Source: Medicago truncatula
Lineage: Eukaryota > Streptophyta > Magnoliopsida > Fabales > Fabaceae
Direction: 5' to 3'
Assembly: GCF_003473485.1 (NCBI RefSeq)
Contig: NC_053046.1
Span: 16,316,001 to 16,380,000, forward strand
DNA: 64,000 nucleotides
Every line of letters begins with the position of its first letter. The first letter of the stretch is position 1. Both the position numbers and the translations under genes were made by a program. Below, piece by piece: positions 32,403 to 41,587 of this stretch. The notes under the pieces were generated by a model. The model did not search any database, was not told the DNA's origin, and saw nothing but the letters and a program-made list of their open reading frames with translations.

Positions 32403-33060
32403 TATCAAGGGAAAAATAAGTAACAAGAGGGGCCAGAATAAAAAAGAAAAGTAAGAAATAACTCCTCTACCTACACATCCTGGATATATATTTAAGTAGA
32501 ATGATATCCAATTAAAGAAATGGATAAATCCACAACTTCAAGTAATCGATATTAGTAGCACCAAACTTAGCCAATCAAACTGCACATTCGTTTCCTTCTC
32601 GTTCTATGAGAATATTTAAAGTTAACGGAGAATCTGATTTCATGAGAATACTTCTATAACTAAGGTCCCAAGCCCATTGAAGACCTTTCAAAATAGCTGA
32701 AAGTTCAGCCAATACATTTGAAACTCTACTAGAAGTAAAAAAAAAAAAAAAAAACTCGAATCCGAATTCTCATATCATTTCTTAGAAGACCGCCAAAACC
32801 TGCATTACCAGAATTGCCAAAAGAAGAGCCATCTATATTAACTTTAATAACGTCTTCAAGAGGGGGATGTTGATTATGAATGGGAAGAGCTTGGACCATG
32901 GAGGAATGATAAGAGCATATATTATTCACTGAACACAAATATCTTTCTTCACATGCCGACAAATCTCATCATTTTTATTTAGACAAATCTCAAGAGGAGT
33001 GTTATTTGAACAACCAATTTGGTGACAATTTATTTGACAATCATACTTTACAAAGAAAAA
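32403..33060 (-). pseudogene. LINE RNase H remnant
   Basis: Minus-strand frames give the RVT_3/RNase H pattern found at the end of many plant LINEs: VIKVNIDGSSFGNSGNAGFG then GLLRND (32780-32860), followed in a broken frame by LAELSAILKGLQWAWDL and SDSPLTLNI (about 32600-32720). An A-run at 32741-32759 interrupts the domain. A T-run at 32396-32402 could be the poly(A) tail. It is not functional. Confidence 0.6.
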
Positions 33061-33225
33061 AGTGGTATTGGCACGGAAACCATATGAATAGAGAGATAAG
33101 GTAAAAAAATAATGTGAGTATGAGAGAGAAAGTTGTTGCAAAAGTTGTCCTGTAGTGGGCCATTACCGCCAATTGAAATGGCGGGAATGACAGATTTTGA
33201 CACGTGTCAAAGACCAGCCGTTTTT

Positions 33226-33612
33226 TGTAATTCTGTTTTGCCACTAAACCAGTGTAGATTTGATGATAAATTTCGCATCCAATAATATATATATCATTTT
33301 TAAAATCAGATTCACACACCATGAGGCATGAACCATCCAATATTTCATTTTTGTTCCCTCAAAAAAAAAATTCATTTTTGTTTTTTTAATATAAGTCTTA
33401 TAAAAAAAAAAAATATATAGGGTGAAATTTTTTCGCACTATTGATGATCAAAAAAAATTATTTTGTCGGATAATTTTTCACCGATAAATTATATATATAT
33501 ATTCGTCGGAGATCCTAAATTATCCAATAAAAAAATAAAAATGGATAATTTATTGGATAACTTAGGATAATTTAGGATAATTTATTTACAAAAATGGATA
33601 TTTTATTCACCG

Positions 33613-33655
<43 letters not shown>

Positions 33656-33918
33656 ATCCGACGAAATATATATTTTTCACCGATATATATAAATTTCCTA
33701 TATATTATTGGATGCGAAAAATTTTCACCGTATTTTTTTTTTATAAGACTTATATTAAAAAAGCAAAAATGAATCTTTTTTTGAGGGAACAAAAATGAAA
33801 TATTGGATGGTTCATGCCTCATGGTGTGTGAATCTGGTTTTAAAAATGGTATATATATTATTGGATGCGAAATTTTTCATCAAATCTACACTGGTTTAGT
33901 GGTAAAACAGAATTGCAA
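33226..33918. repeat. Long fold-back element, arms about 190 bp
   Basis: The left arm (33226-33420; contains CTGTTTTGCCACTAAACCAG, then ACACACCATGAGGCATGAAC) is repeated inverted at 33728-33918 with few differences. The centre is another set of AT-rich inverted repeats (CACCGATAAATTATATAT). The RNA would form a hairpin of nearly 200 paired bases. Confidence 0.8.
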
Positions 33919-34275
33919 TGTCCCATAGGCGCCTGGTTTGACTCATTCTGGGAGCAAAACTGATATTTTTTCACAATTTTCTGAATACACTACATGACAA
34001 AAAAAAAATTAAAAAAAGTGAAAATGGATCATTTATGTCATTAATTCTCATATGGGGTCAAAAATGGAATTGATTTAGGAAACAGGGTCAGAAAAAAAAA
34101 ATTCCATGTTTGAACGGTAGATGCCGATTACCATCAAATTTTACAATTTTTTACGTCATAAATAATATTCATACATAAAATATTAAGATATATTTTTGGA
34201 CTGAATTAACTCTCAACCAAAGGCTTAACACAAAAAGATATTAATATACAAATTTGATTGTATGTGAAAAAAGTT

Positions 34276-34372
34276 TTTTTTTTTTTGACCGAAGTTTGAA
34301 CCTCAAACCTTACCTATATTATATCTTGTCTTTACCAACTGAGTTAATTTCACGAGGATAATATTTAAAAAA
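34276..34372 (-). repeat. SINE-like insertion in the duplicate region
   Basis: Between AAAAAAGT and AAATCTTGTCC, where the other copy is contiguous (49020-49035), there is a sequence with the inverted tRNA-like pair GTTTGAACCTC (B-box, minus) and CCAACTGAGTTAATTTCACG (A-box, minus). A related sequence is at 36325-36405. Confidence 0.55.
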
Positions 34373-34665
34373 AAAATCTTGTCCTTTGTTTAAGAATTCC
34401 AAATTTTTAATAATAATAAAATTTACTATTTAAAATTCTAAAAGATTGACTTGAAACATTTGTTAGTTAGCATTAAAAAAAAAAATACAATTCTGGTTGT
34501 ACTTTAGTTATGAAAATTTCCCTTTTATTGTTGTCTGGTGTGGTAGTTTCCTAATATTTCCTACTACTCACTTCACTCAGGAGCGTCATTCTCTTCTCTT
34601 TGGTTACAACTCAGAACCACCTTGTGAACTCCGTTTATTTTTGTTCTCTAATGCCCACTTCACAA

Positions 34666-34816
34666 TGGATAGCACTTGGATGATATAGAGTTGGGTAATA
34701 TTGGTGACATTGGTCAATCACAATGTCACAATGCTTGTGTTTCTCTCTCTTTCACAAGCATTGTGACATTGTGATTGATCAATGTCACCCAACTCTATGT
34801 CACACAAATGTTATCC
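34666..34816. mobile_element. Hairpin MITE, 151 bp, with 8-bp duplication
   Basis: CTTCACAA lies on both sides (34658-34665 and 34817-34824), and the duplicate at 49400 has a single CTTCACAA. The whole element is an imperfect palindrome: ATAGAGTTGGGT and CAATGTCACAATGCTTGTG on the left, their inverses on the right, and a loop of about 13 bases (34740-34752). The left arm carries a 9-bp extra piece. The length and 8-bp duplication suggest a hAT-mobilised MITE. Confidence 0.85.
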
Positions 34817-34896
34817 CTTCACAACATGACTCTCAATACCAACCTTTTTAACTTCTAATAACTCAAAATCTTACTTCAAACCAAAATTGCTCCCTG

Positions 34897-34992
34897 ATGG
34901 CTTCTTCTTCAGCTTTATTATTAACACCCCATTCACTTTTAGAGTTTAGAGTATTACATTATAGGCAATGGATTCTGGATTTCGGGCTATAA
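34897..34992 (+). pseudogene. Duplicated first codons of the plastid gene, fused to foreign sequence
   Basis: MASSSALLLTP is identical to the start of the gene at 49494. After about codon 12 the similarity ends and the frame runs 20 more codons into unrelated DNA, stopping at TAA 34990-34992. It overlaps the start of the OTU fragment (ATG at 34968) in a different frame. The full 5' UTR is present, so a transcript may exist, but the targeting peptide is incomplete. Confidence 0.65.
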
Positions 34993-35520
34993 CCAAGTTC
35001 TTAGGATTGAACGAAGAAAGTCATATTATGGTTCGTAGATATCTTATTCAAGAGTTGAAAAATCATGGAAAAGATTATGTGGGGGTATATGCGGGTGAGG
35101 ATCGTTATAACTACATTTTAAATGACTTACATCCTCCCACAAATAGTGGTGGTATTGCACTTGTTGATAAGTGGTTGACGCTTCCGGTCATGGGACACAT
35201 CGTTGCAAATTATTACAATAGGCATGTGAGTTTGTTGACAAATCATGAAATTGGAACTTCGAAATCTTTTTTCCCACTAAGAGAGCTACCACCGACTAAG
35301 CAAAAAACCCCCATCATGTGTCTTGGCTTAATTCCCAATCATTTTGTGCTTCGTTTTTTGAAAGATAGGTGTCTACTATCTCCATTATCTAAAGAGTGGA
35401 ACAATCATAGGAGTAACGATGCATCAACTTGAGAATTTGAGTATTTGGATCAACAAGTTAGGTTCCGAGATCTCGTGAATATTGAAAATGGAAGGAAACC
35501 GCCCACCAAAAAATGAGTCA
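34968..35520 (+). pseudogene. OTU-like protease fragment of a Mutator-like transposon
   Basis: The frame at 34968-35432 resembles the OTU-type cysteine protease domain found in MULE-associated plant proteins. It has MDSGFRAITKFLG at the catalytic position, VRRYLIQELKNH, VDKWLTLPVMGHIVANYYN, FFPLRELPP and a C-terminal NHFVLRFLK before WNNHRS. The catalytic Cys of the usual DCGFRAI is Ser here (codon 3). After a TGA at 35430-35432 the same frame goes on (EFEYLDQQVRFRDLVNIENG) to about 35515. No transposase domain is left. It is inactive as a protease by the missing Cys. Confidence 0.65.
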
Positions 35521-36465
35521 AACCAAGCAAAACTTATTTTGTGTGACACTCTTGAAAGAGCAAAGTAAAAATTTCAAGTTATTGGGGAAGATGAAGAAGA
35601 TTCAATTTCACTTGATGCAATATGACTTATTTTTTGTCGGTGTTAATCCTTTTTCTTTTATCGAAATTACACTGACATAATTATATCTTTGTGTTTGTTT
35701 CATCTGCACGTGCGTAGAATGTCGATAAATATTTTAAACATTCGTGTAATTTTAACGAAATATCGGATTGATTTAATTATGGTCAATTCTAAAATATTAT
35801 GTATTGTTCTTGTTTATGACTGATTATAAATGGTGTATGAGTTGTATTGCCTTTGGTTAAATTACTTGTAAAAATAGGTCGAAAAATGGCTTGAAATCCA
35901 TTATGCAGAACGTGCTGTCTGCATCGGCAATTACTGTCGACGGATTCGATGGCATCAAACTGCCGAAGAATATGTAACCGACGACAGTTAACTGTTGAGA
36001 GGCATTTCAGTCCTTTACTGGTGTTTTTTAGCCTTCCACTAAGGCTATGTTTGTTCATGTAGAAAGATTGTGAGAGTGAGAGAAAGTCGAGGGAAAGAAG
36101 TACTTTCCTTAGTTTGTAACTCACTGAAAAAGAAAGAATCTTCGTGGGACTCACAATGAAAACCTTTCCCCTCATATCTGGATGGAAAGGTTAGGAAACA
36201 CCCATATATTGTATGAAATATCCAAAATACCACAGCTCTTGTTACTTTTATTTATTTCACTTTTTTGTGACTAATTTATTTATTTCACCATGGCCTGCAA
36301 TTAATTTTTATTTTTATTTTTGTTGTTGGGGTTTGAACTTCTGACCTTGAATATATCATATATTTGTCCATACTAACTGAGTTAAGCTCACGAAAACGGC
36401 CTCCAATTAATCTATTCACACAATTTAGCCACACTTTTTTTTTTTTTCAGACTCGTGTTTATTAT
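35521..36465. other. Intergenic with repeat fragments
   Basis: 35885-36010 carries GACAGTTAACTG and TGCCGA phrases also found in the fold-back at 57455-57931. 36325-36405 carries an inverted tRNA-like SINE (GGTTTGAACTTCTGACC, then ACTAACTGAGTTAAGCTCACG). No gene seen. Confidence 0.45.
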
Positions 36466-36471
36466 ATTATA

Positions 36472-36764
36472 CTCCCTCCGTCCCTAATTATAAGACCCTT
36501 TTAAGAATTTTTTTTGTCCCTCTTTATAAGACCCCTTTGCTATTTCCAACTACATTAATTATTTCTTTACATACATGCCTCTATTAATTATACATTTTTT
36601 TCTTCAATCAGCACTAAATAACATGTTGAAAACATAAACCATCTCTCTCTTAAAGGATAAAATTGTAAAAACAATACTAATTACAAACATATTTAATACA
36701 AATATCCACTTTCTTAATTCCCGTTATTTTTTCAAAAGGGCCCTATAATTAGGGACGGAGGGAG
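36472..36764. mobile_element. Stowaway MITE
   Basis: The ends are the classic CTCCCTCCGTCCCTAATTAT and its inverse (ATAATTAGGGACGGAGGGAG), with TA duplicated on both sides (36470-36471 and 36765-36766). 293 bp. It could be mobilised by a mariner-like transposase such as the one encoded at 38802-40974, but the terminal sequences differ after the first bases. Confidence 0.92.
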
Positions 36765-37485
36765 TATATATAATGTCTATTATAATTTTTTTAATTAAAT
36801 TGCTTCCCGGCGCATCATGCATGCCTCAATGTTCCATTACTATTGTTACATGAGACTCTTTTTTTTTTTTGACGGAATATTGTTGCATGAGACTTGTTAA
36901 ACATATTAGTATAAATTTAATTAATTTGTAATATAATATATATATATATATATATTTTTTACATAAACGAAATAACAAAACCATTATAAACTCACACACG
37001 TAAGGAGAAAAAACCATTATTTTTTTCTTTCCTTTCACTTTCTTATTAACTTTCACTTATACCAAACAACTAAATAATCATTCTACTTTCTACTTAGTTT
37101 CTACACACTTTCAATGGATCCAAACAATACTTTACAGCAATTTTCCTACACCCTCCGGTCACTATTATAAGCAAAAAAATACATCAATCTTTGGTCACAA
37201 ATATAAGCAAAAAAAACCACCTGCACACTTTTTAATACTACTATTCCTAATATACCCCTCTTAAAGTCAAGTGTGATTTTCAACACAAGTTAAAATCACA
37301 CCTTTTTCCATCACACGTTTTCATTATGCTTTTACGTCTTCCACTTGCAATCACTGAACGATACATTTTCCCATAACACCTAGTATTATAAAAACACATT
37401 TTCCTTTGAAGCAATTTACGTCTTCTTTTGGCTTCTTTTGGCTGTACACACATCTTCTTCTTTTCAACTCAAAAAAAAAAAAAAA

Positions 37486-38172
37486 ATGGCATCACCACAA
37501 AATTGGTTTAATGAAGTACCCTCATTTGATTTGGGCATTGATAGCAACCCGGAAGATCTTTCCCTTCTTGTTGTTGAAGATTCACTCGATGGGGACAGCG
37601 ATACCAACCTAATTCAAGATACTTTGTTTGAAGGTGAAGTGATGTCTAAAAGTAATGACAAGGTCACAACAGAGCAAACATTGGTGTTTGAAGATGTAGC
37701 ATTTGGAGAGCAGTACAAGAACAATTTCGACTTGAACAAAGCCCCTAATGAAGATGGATCTTATGTGAGTGATTGCGGTGAAGCTCAAGAGGTCATGCAA
37801 TCTGGTAGAGTGAAGAATCTGCGCAAAAAAATTGTCCAACCATGTGAGAGAGCTTTTTTGGACTTAAACATGGAAAACTTTGATCTGAATGAAGTTCCAG
37901 TTGAAACAATGGACTTTGGAGCTGAGATTGAGGAGTTGAAGGATGAAGAGTTGGAGAATGGACTTGAGATTGATGAGTTGGATGATGAAGAGTTGAAGAA
38001 TGGACTTGAGATTGAGGAGTTGGATGATGAAGAGTTGGAGAATGGAGTTGAGTTTGAGGAGTTGAATGATGAAGAGTTGGAGAATGGACTTGAGATTGAG
38101 GAATTGAAGAATGAAGAGTTGCAGAAAGGGATTGAAGATGTGCTGAAAATATACATAGATTCAATGAACTAG
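37486..38172 (+). CDS. Acidic DLN-motif repeat protein carried by the MLE
   Basis: 228 codons, one exon, ATG at 37486 after a poly(A) stretch; an upstream in-frame ATG at 37438 is less likely. It has no domain I recognise. It is very acidic. FDLNKAP (81-87), FLDLNMENFDLNEVP (124-138) and a basic patch GRVKNLRKK (107-115) precede five tandem 14-residue units of the form E-I-E-E-L-x-D-E-E-L-x-N-G-L (148-216). The DLN motifs echo those at the N-terminus of the transposase encoded on the other strand of the same element. DLNxxP is an EAR-type repressor motif in plants; a nuclear regulatory role is only inference. AATAAA at about 38210 could end the message. Alternatives: a captured host gene or a duplicate of the transposase N-terminus. 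Confidence 0.75.
   Translation: MASPQNWFNEVPSFDLGIDSNPEDLSLLVVEDSLDGDSDTNLIQDTLFEGEVMSKSNDKVTTEQTLVFEDVAFGEQYKNNFDLNKAPNEDGSYVSDCGEAQEVMQSGRVKNLRKKIVQPCERAFLDLNMENFDLNEVPVETMDFGAEIEELKDEELENGLEIDELDDEELKNGLEIEELDDEELENGVEFEELNDEELENGLEIEELKNEELQKGIEDVLKIYIDSMN
37921..38131 (+). repeat. Coding minisatellite, about five 42-bp units
   Basis: GAGATTGAGGAGTTGGATGA-type units follow each other in frame within the acidic ORF. Differences between units are mostly single bases. Copy number is likely variable between alleles. Confidence 0.85.
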
Positions 38173-38801
38173 GCGTGGCATAGAAAGAGTTGATGTTTTT
38201 GTGTACTGGAATAAACTTGTTGCTGTAACATGTTCTCTTTAGTTAATCCTTTTTCATAATGAAGCTACACCTCTTTATCAAAATTTTATTTGTCCTTATT
38301 ATTATTTTTTTTTTCTTTCATTTACTTATAACTCCTCACCTTTCCAAGTGACAAATCAAGATAATGTTGTTCTCACTATTATTCTAACAATCGTACTTTT
38401 GGATTATATACCATGCTTACTAGTCTTTGTTGTTCTTATCTAGCATGGCAACAGTAGACTCAAAAACCATGCATCTTCTCCATTTTTAATTTTTTTAATC
38501 TTGCAAATTTTGCATGCAAGGTGTCACACCTAGTAAGCATACACGCCTTTGTTGAGACACTTGTGTCACGCCTTGACAACTCTGTGTAAGTTAGAAAGTG
38601 TTACTTGAAAGCCTTGTACAAATTTATCTTCACTCTAAAGTTGGCATAATATTTTATATTTATGCAAATGAAGAAACAATAATTACACCAAAAGACACGA
38701 TAAAAATACTCAATAATTTCTTGAAATAAAAAAGTCTCCACAACATTATACTAGTACACCAAAAAATATCATGAAATACAAGTACTCAAAAGTTTCTGTC
38801 C

Positions 38802-40974
38802 TCACATTTCATCAACATTATACAAGTACTCAAAAGTTTCTTGAAATAGTTCTGGGTCACATGTTAATTGAGTGGGTAACATGCCTCTCCTAAGCAACTT
38901 CTCTTTCTCCATGTGAGGAATTTTGTAGTTGTTGGATCCTTTCACCTTCATGATCTCAGTCATACAAGATTGAAGTGTGAGAAAAATGTTGTTCGAACTT
39001 TGGGCGGAAAAAGCATCAAAAGATTTTTGCACAGCTTCAATAAGTGCATCAACCGAATTAGTTACTTCCTGTTGCTGCAATGATTGAATAGCAGAAAAAA
39101 AGCCCAAATCCAATACATTTAAATCGGGAGAGTTAGGAGGTTGAAAAGTTAAACGAATGTCAAAACCCCCATCGGCAGCCGCTCTACAAAACTCTTCATC
39201 TTCTAAAGGCACGTGACAAGGTGCATTATCTTGTTGGATGTAAATTGTTTCATGTGCATGTTCTTGTGGCCATTTTTCTTTGAGGGCCGGTAAAACTTCG
39301 TTGATATACATCATTCTAGTGACTTCTCTGTTTATAGAAATGATTGGTTTTGTTTCAAGTGTCCCGGCAGGCCTATTGATGCTAGACCTTTGTGCTGCTA
39401 CCTTGTGAACTATAGGAAAGCAACCAATTTTTCCTGAGAATGTCTCGTTACCATCATCATCAAATCTTGGCCTAGCCACGACAACTAAAAACATTACCTT
39501 ACCAATGTAATTTTTGTTCCTACACATACGATGTGGCTCATCCTCATCTCCAAGAAGGTAATAGCTGGATGACTTTTTGGTTATGTAGAACCATTTTTCA
39601 TCTATGTGAACAACATTATACATAGGTTTAAACACTGGATCATGTGGTATGCTACTCTCCTCAAGCATATCCAAGCAGAATTCAATACGAGCTTTCTTAT
39701 TACTATCATTCAAATATGGTTTCAACACATTCGAATGTCGGCGTAAGACCCCTTCTTTTATGTATTTCAGCAAAGTTGTCTTGGTTTTGAGACCCAAGAC
39801 AGTTTGTAAAGATCGAAGAGTGCTACGCTTAGCTAACGAAACATTGCGCATTTTGTCAAAATCTATTTGGATCCTTTTTCGACCACAATTTTTTGTTTTC
39901 TTATGACACGGATCAGCTGTTTTTTTTATTTGCCTCCAAATCCGATAAATAACATCTTTGGAGACTGAAAAATAAGATGCCAATGTTTTGACAATCCCTT
40001 TACAAAGTTTTCCATTATAACTTGTATTTAACAACAAATGAGAAATAAGCTTCCGTTGATTGTTGTCCAAAAAAGAACGCTTGTTATTAGATCGTTGAAT
40101 TTCCTCAACGATAATTGCCTCTGCATGATTAATAAAAGAAGTTTTTGTTGTTACTAAATAGAAGATAGAATAAAAAACAGAACCGTAACACTCCTGATAG
40201 TAAGAGAAAAACTCAGCTTGCAAAAGAACAAAGACATGATTACAAAGGCCAAATACAGAAGCGCTATAATAGACCAGCAACACAACAAACACTGAAAAAA
40301 CACCAAATACATGAAACTCCCCTTTTTGAATCTAATGTTTTAATTTTAATACATGAAACTAATTTTAATACATGACCAGCAGCACTATAACACATCAGAA
40401 ACTAATATTTTAACTTTAATACTACTACACCACTTTATTTGAATCTTCTTCAATACAACCAGCAATATTAATATCTCAAGTTTAACTTTAGCAACGTTAT
40501 ATCTCAAACAATGATGTATAATAGTTTGAATCAATTGTCTCACCTTCATTTAATGCATCACCCATATCTTCATCTTCTTCACCAAATAAGTCATGCATGT
40601 CTTCATCTCCACCATTTATATCATCTTGGGTCCCTGGAACAAAAAGTTTATAAAAATTCAAGAAAGAAAGAAAAAGAAAACTCATTTGAATTAATTTCAA
40701 TGAAACTAACTAACTTACCTATATCATCAGCTTCACTTCCAAAGATATCATGAATGTTGTTGTCTAAACCATGGCCACCAGTGACATTTTCAACATCATT
40801 TCCGCATTCATCTTCAAGTGACGGAGCAACGTTCAAGTCGAAAATGTATTCTTCATCGGAAGGCTGCACATTTAAGTCGATGGGTAACATAGCTCTGTTT
40901 TCATTTACCGGTGACCTATCGGCAACTCCGTCGGAATCATTATAAGGTTCGTTCAAGTCAATATCAAAAGCCAT
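38802..40974 (-). CDS. Mariner-like transposase (DD39D), three exons
   Basis: Exons 40974-40719, 40633-40544 and 40120-38802 join in frame to 554 codons plus stop. Donors are ATAG|GTAAGT and GAAG|GTGAG; acceptors are TTCCAG and CATGCAG. Exon 1 holds DLN motifs (residues 5-7, 33-35, 46-48) and acidic sequence. An HTH-type DNA-binding region follows at about 130-180 (FLDNNQRKLISHLLL, FSVSKDVIYRIWRQIKK). The catalytic core has VVHIDEKWFY (first Asp about 289), QQDNAPCH (second Asp about 413) and NSPDLNVLDLGFF (third Asp about 453), a spacing of 39, the plant MLE signature. The encoded enzyme would cut and paste the element at TA sites. I see no stop or missing catalytic residue. The start at MAFDIDLNEP was chosen over the upstream MFFN; either is possible. 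Confidence 0.88.
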
Positions 40975-41389
40975 ATTGAAGAACACTCATAGATGGTGAT
41001 AGTGAACATGTTCATAAACTATTTATAGGAATATGATATGGAATGAAAATTAAAGTGTCATTCAAATGAAAATTTTGGCGCCTACACCAAAAATTTGGTG
41101 TTTAAAAATCTGATTTGAAAATGGGTGAAGTTTGAAATAATTGTGAGGTTAATTGATTAATTGATGTTTCCAACAGAAAAGTAACTTACGGCTCTGCATA
41201 TTCTCACGTGTGGTGGGAAACTGGAAGGTGTAATGACAAGCTCCTGCAAAGTGTTAATTTTAAGAAAAGGGCAATATAGTCCATTTGACTTATGTTTTAC
41301 ACAAATTCTAGAAAATTAATTACACTTAACAGTATTTCTTAATCACCGTGAAAGATGTTTTTTTTGCTTATATATCTGACCGGAGGGTG

Positions 41390-41587
41390 TACTTTCTTAG
41401 GATCTTCCTAACGTACTTTACCATTGGGCCATAGCATTTATAGCTCACTAGGCGTTTTTCTCTTTCTTTGACTTTTACACGGAGACTTCACTAAAATCAA
41501 AGAGGAGCAGAGTTTACACACTTTCATTTTGTTGTGATTTCTCTGAAGCTGAAGCTATTGTTCTTATTCTACAAACAAATCTAACTA
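41390..41587 (+). promoter_or_regulatory. Short CNL promoter next to the MLE, with a W-box
   Basis: Only 198 bp separate the MLE end from the CNL ATG. They contain TTGACT (41468-41473), a W-box candidate, and a pyrimidine-rich CTTTTTCTC stretch. The rest of the promoter must be sought in the MLE or on its far side. Confidence 0.45.

Larger units (their letters stand above)
32062..34940 (+). repeat. Segmental duplicate of the plastid-gene promoter region
   Basis: This segment matches 48116-49525, the upstream region, 5' UTR and first codons of the gene at 49494. Shared blocks include CGTGTAGCCAAACAC (32099/48154), TTTTAGACATGTAGAACATT, GAACGGTAGATGCCGATTACC (34111/48353), TCGGTTACAACTCAGAACC-type sequence (34600/49340) and ATGGCTTCTTCTTCAGC (34897/49494). 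It is split by a SINE (32160-32281), a LINE remnant with a fold-back (about 32396-34108), a second SINE (about 34276-34372) and a MITE (34666-34816), none of which is in the other copy. Confidence 0.85.
37149..41389. mobile_element. Complete mariner-like element (MLE), 4241 bp
   Basis: The terminal inverted repeats start CACCCTCCGGTCACTATTAT on the left, and CACCCTCCGGTCAGATATAT as the reverse complement of the right, and both continue AAGCAAAAAA. TA is duplicated at 37147-37148 and 41390-41391. It carries an apparently intact three-exon transposase gene on the minus strand and an intact 228-codon ORF on the plus strand, convergent with it. Open frames, good splice sites and near-perfect ends suggest recent activity. 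Its right end lies 198 bp before the ATG of the CNL at 41588. Confidence 0.92.

Noticed and set aside
36472..36764. Stowaway MITE as a direct deletion derivative of the MLE at 37149
   Set aside because: Only the first bases of the ends agree (CWCCCTCCG); the sub-terminal sequences differ, so a shared transposase is possible but direct descent is not supported.
37785..38164. Two Ser- and Gln-rich minus-strand frames
   Set aside because: Antisense shadows of the acidic 42-bp repeats of the MLE plus-strand ORF.
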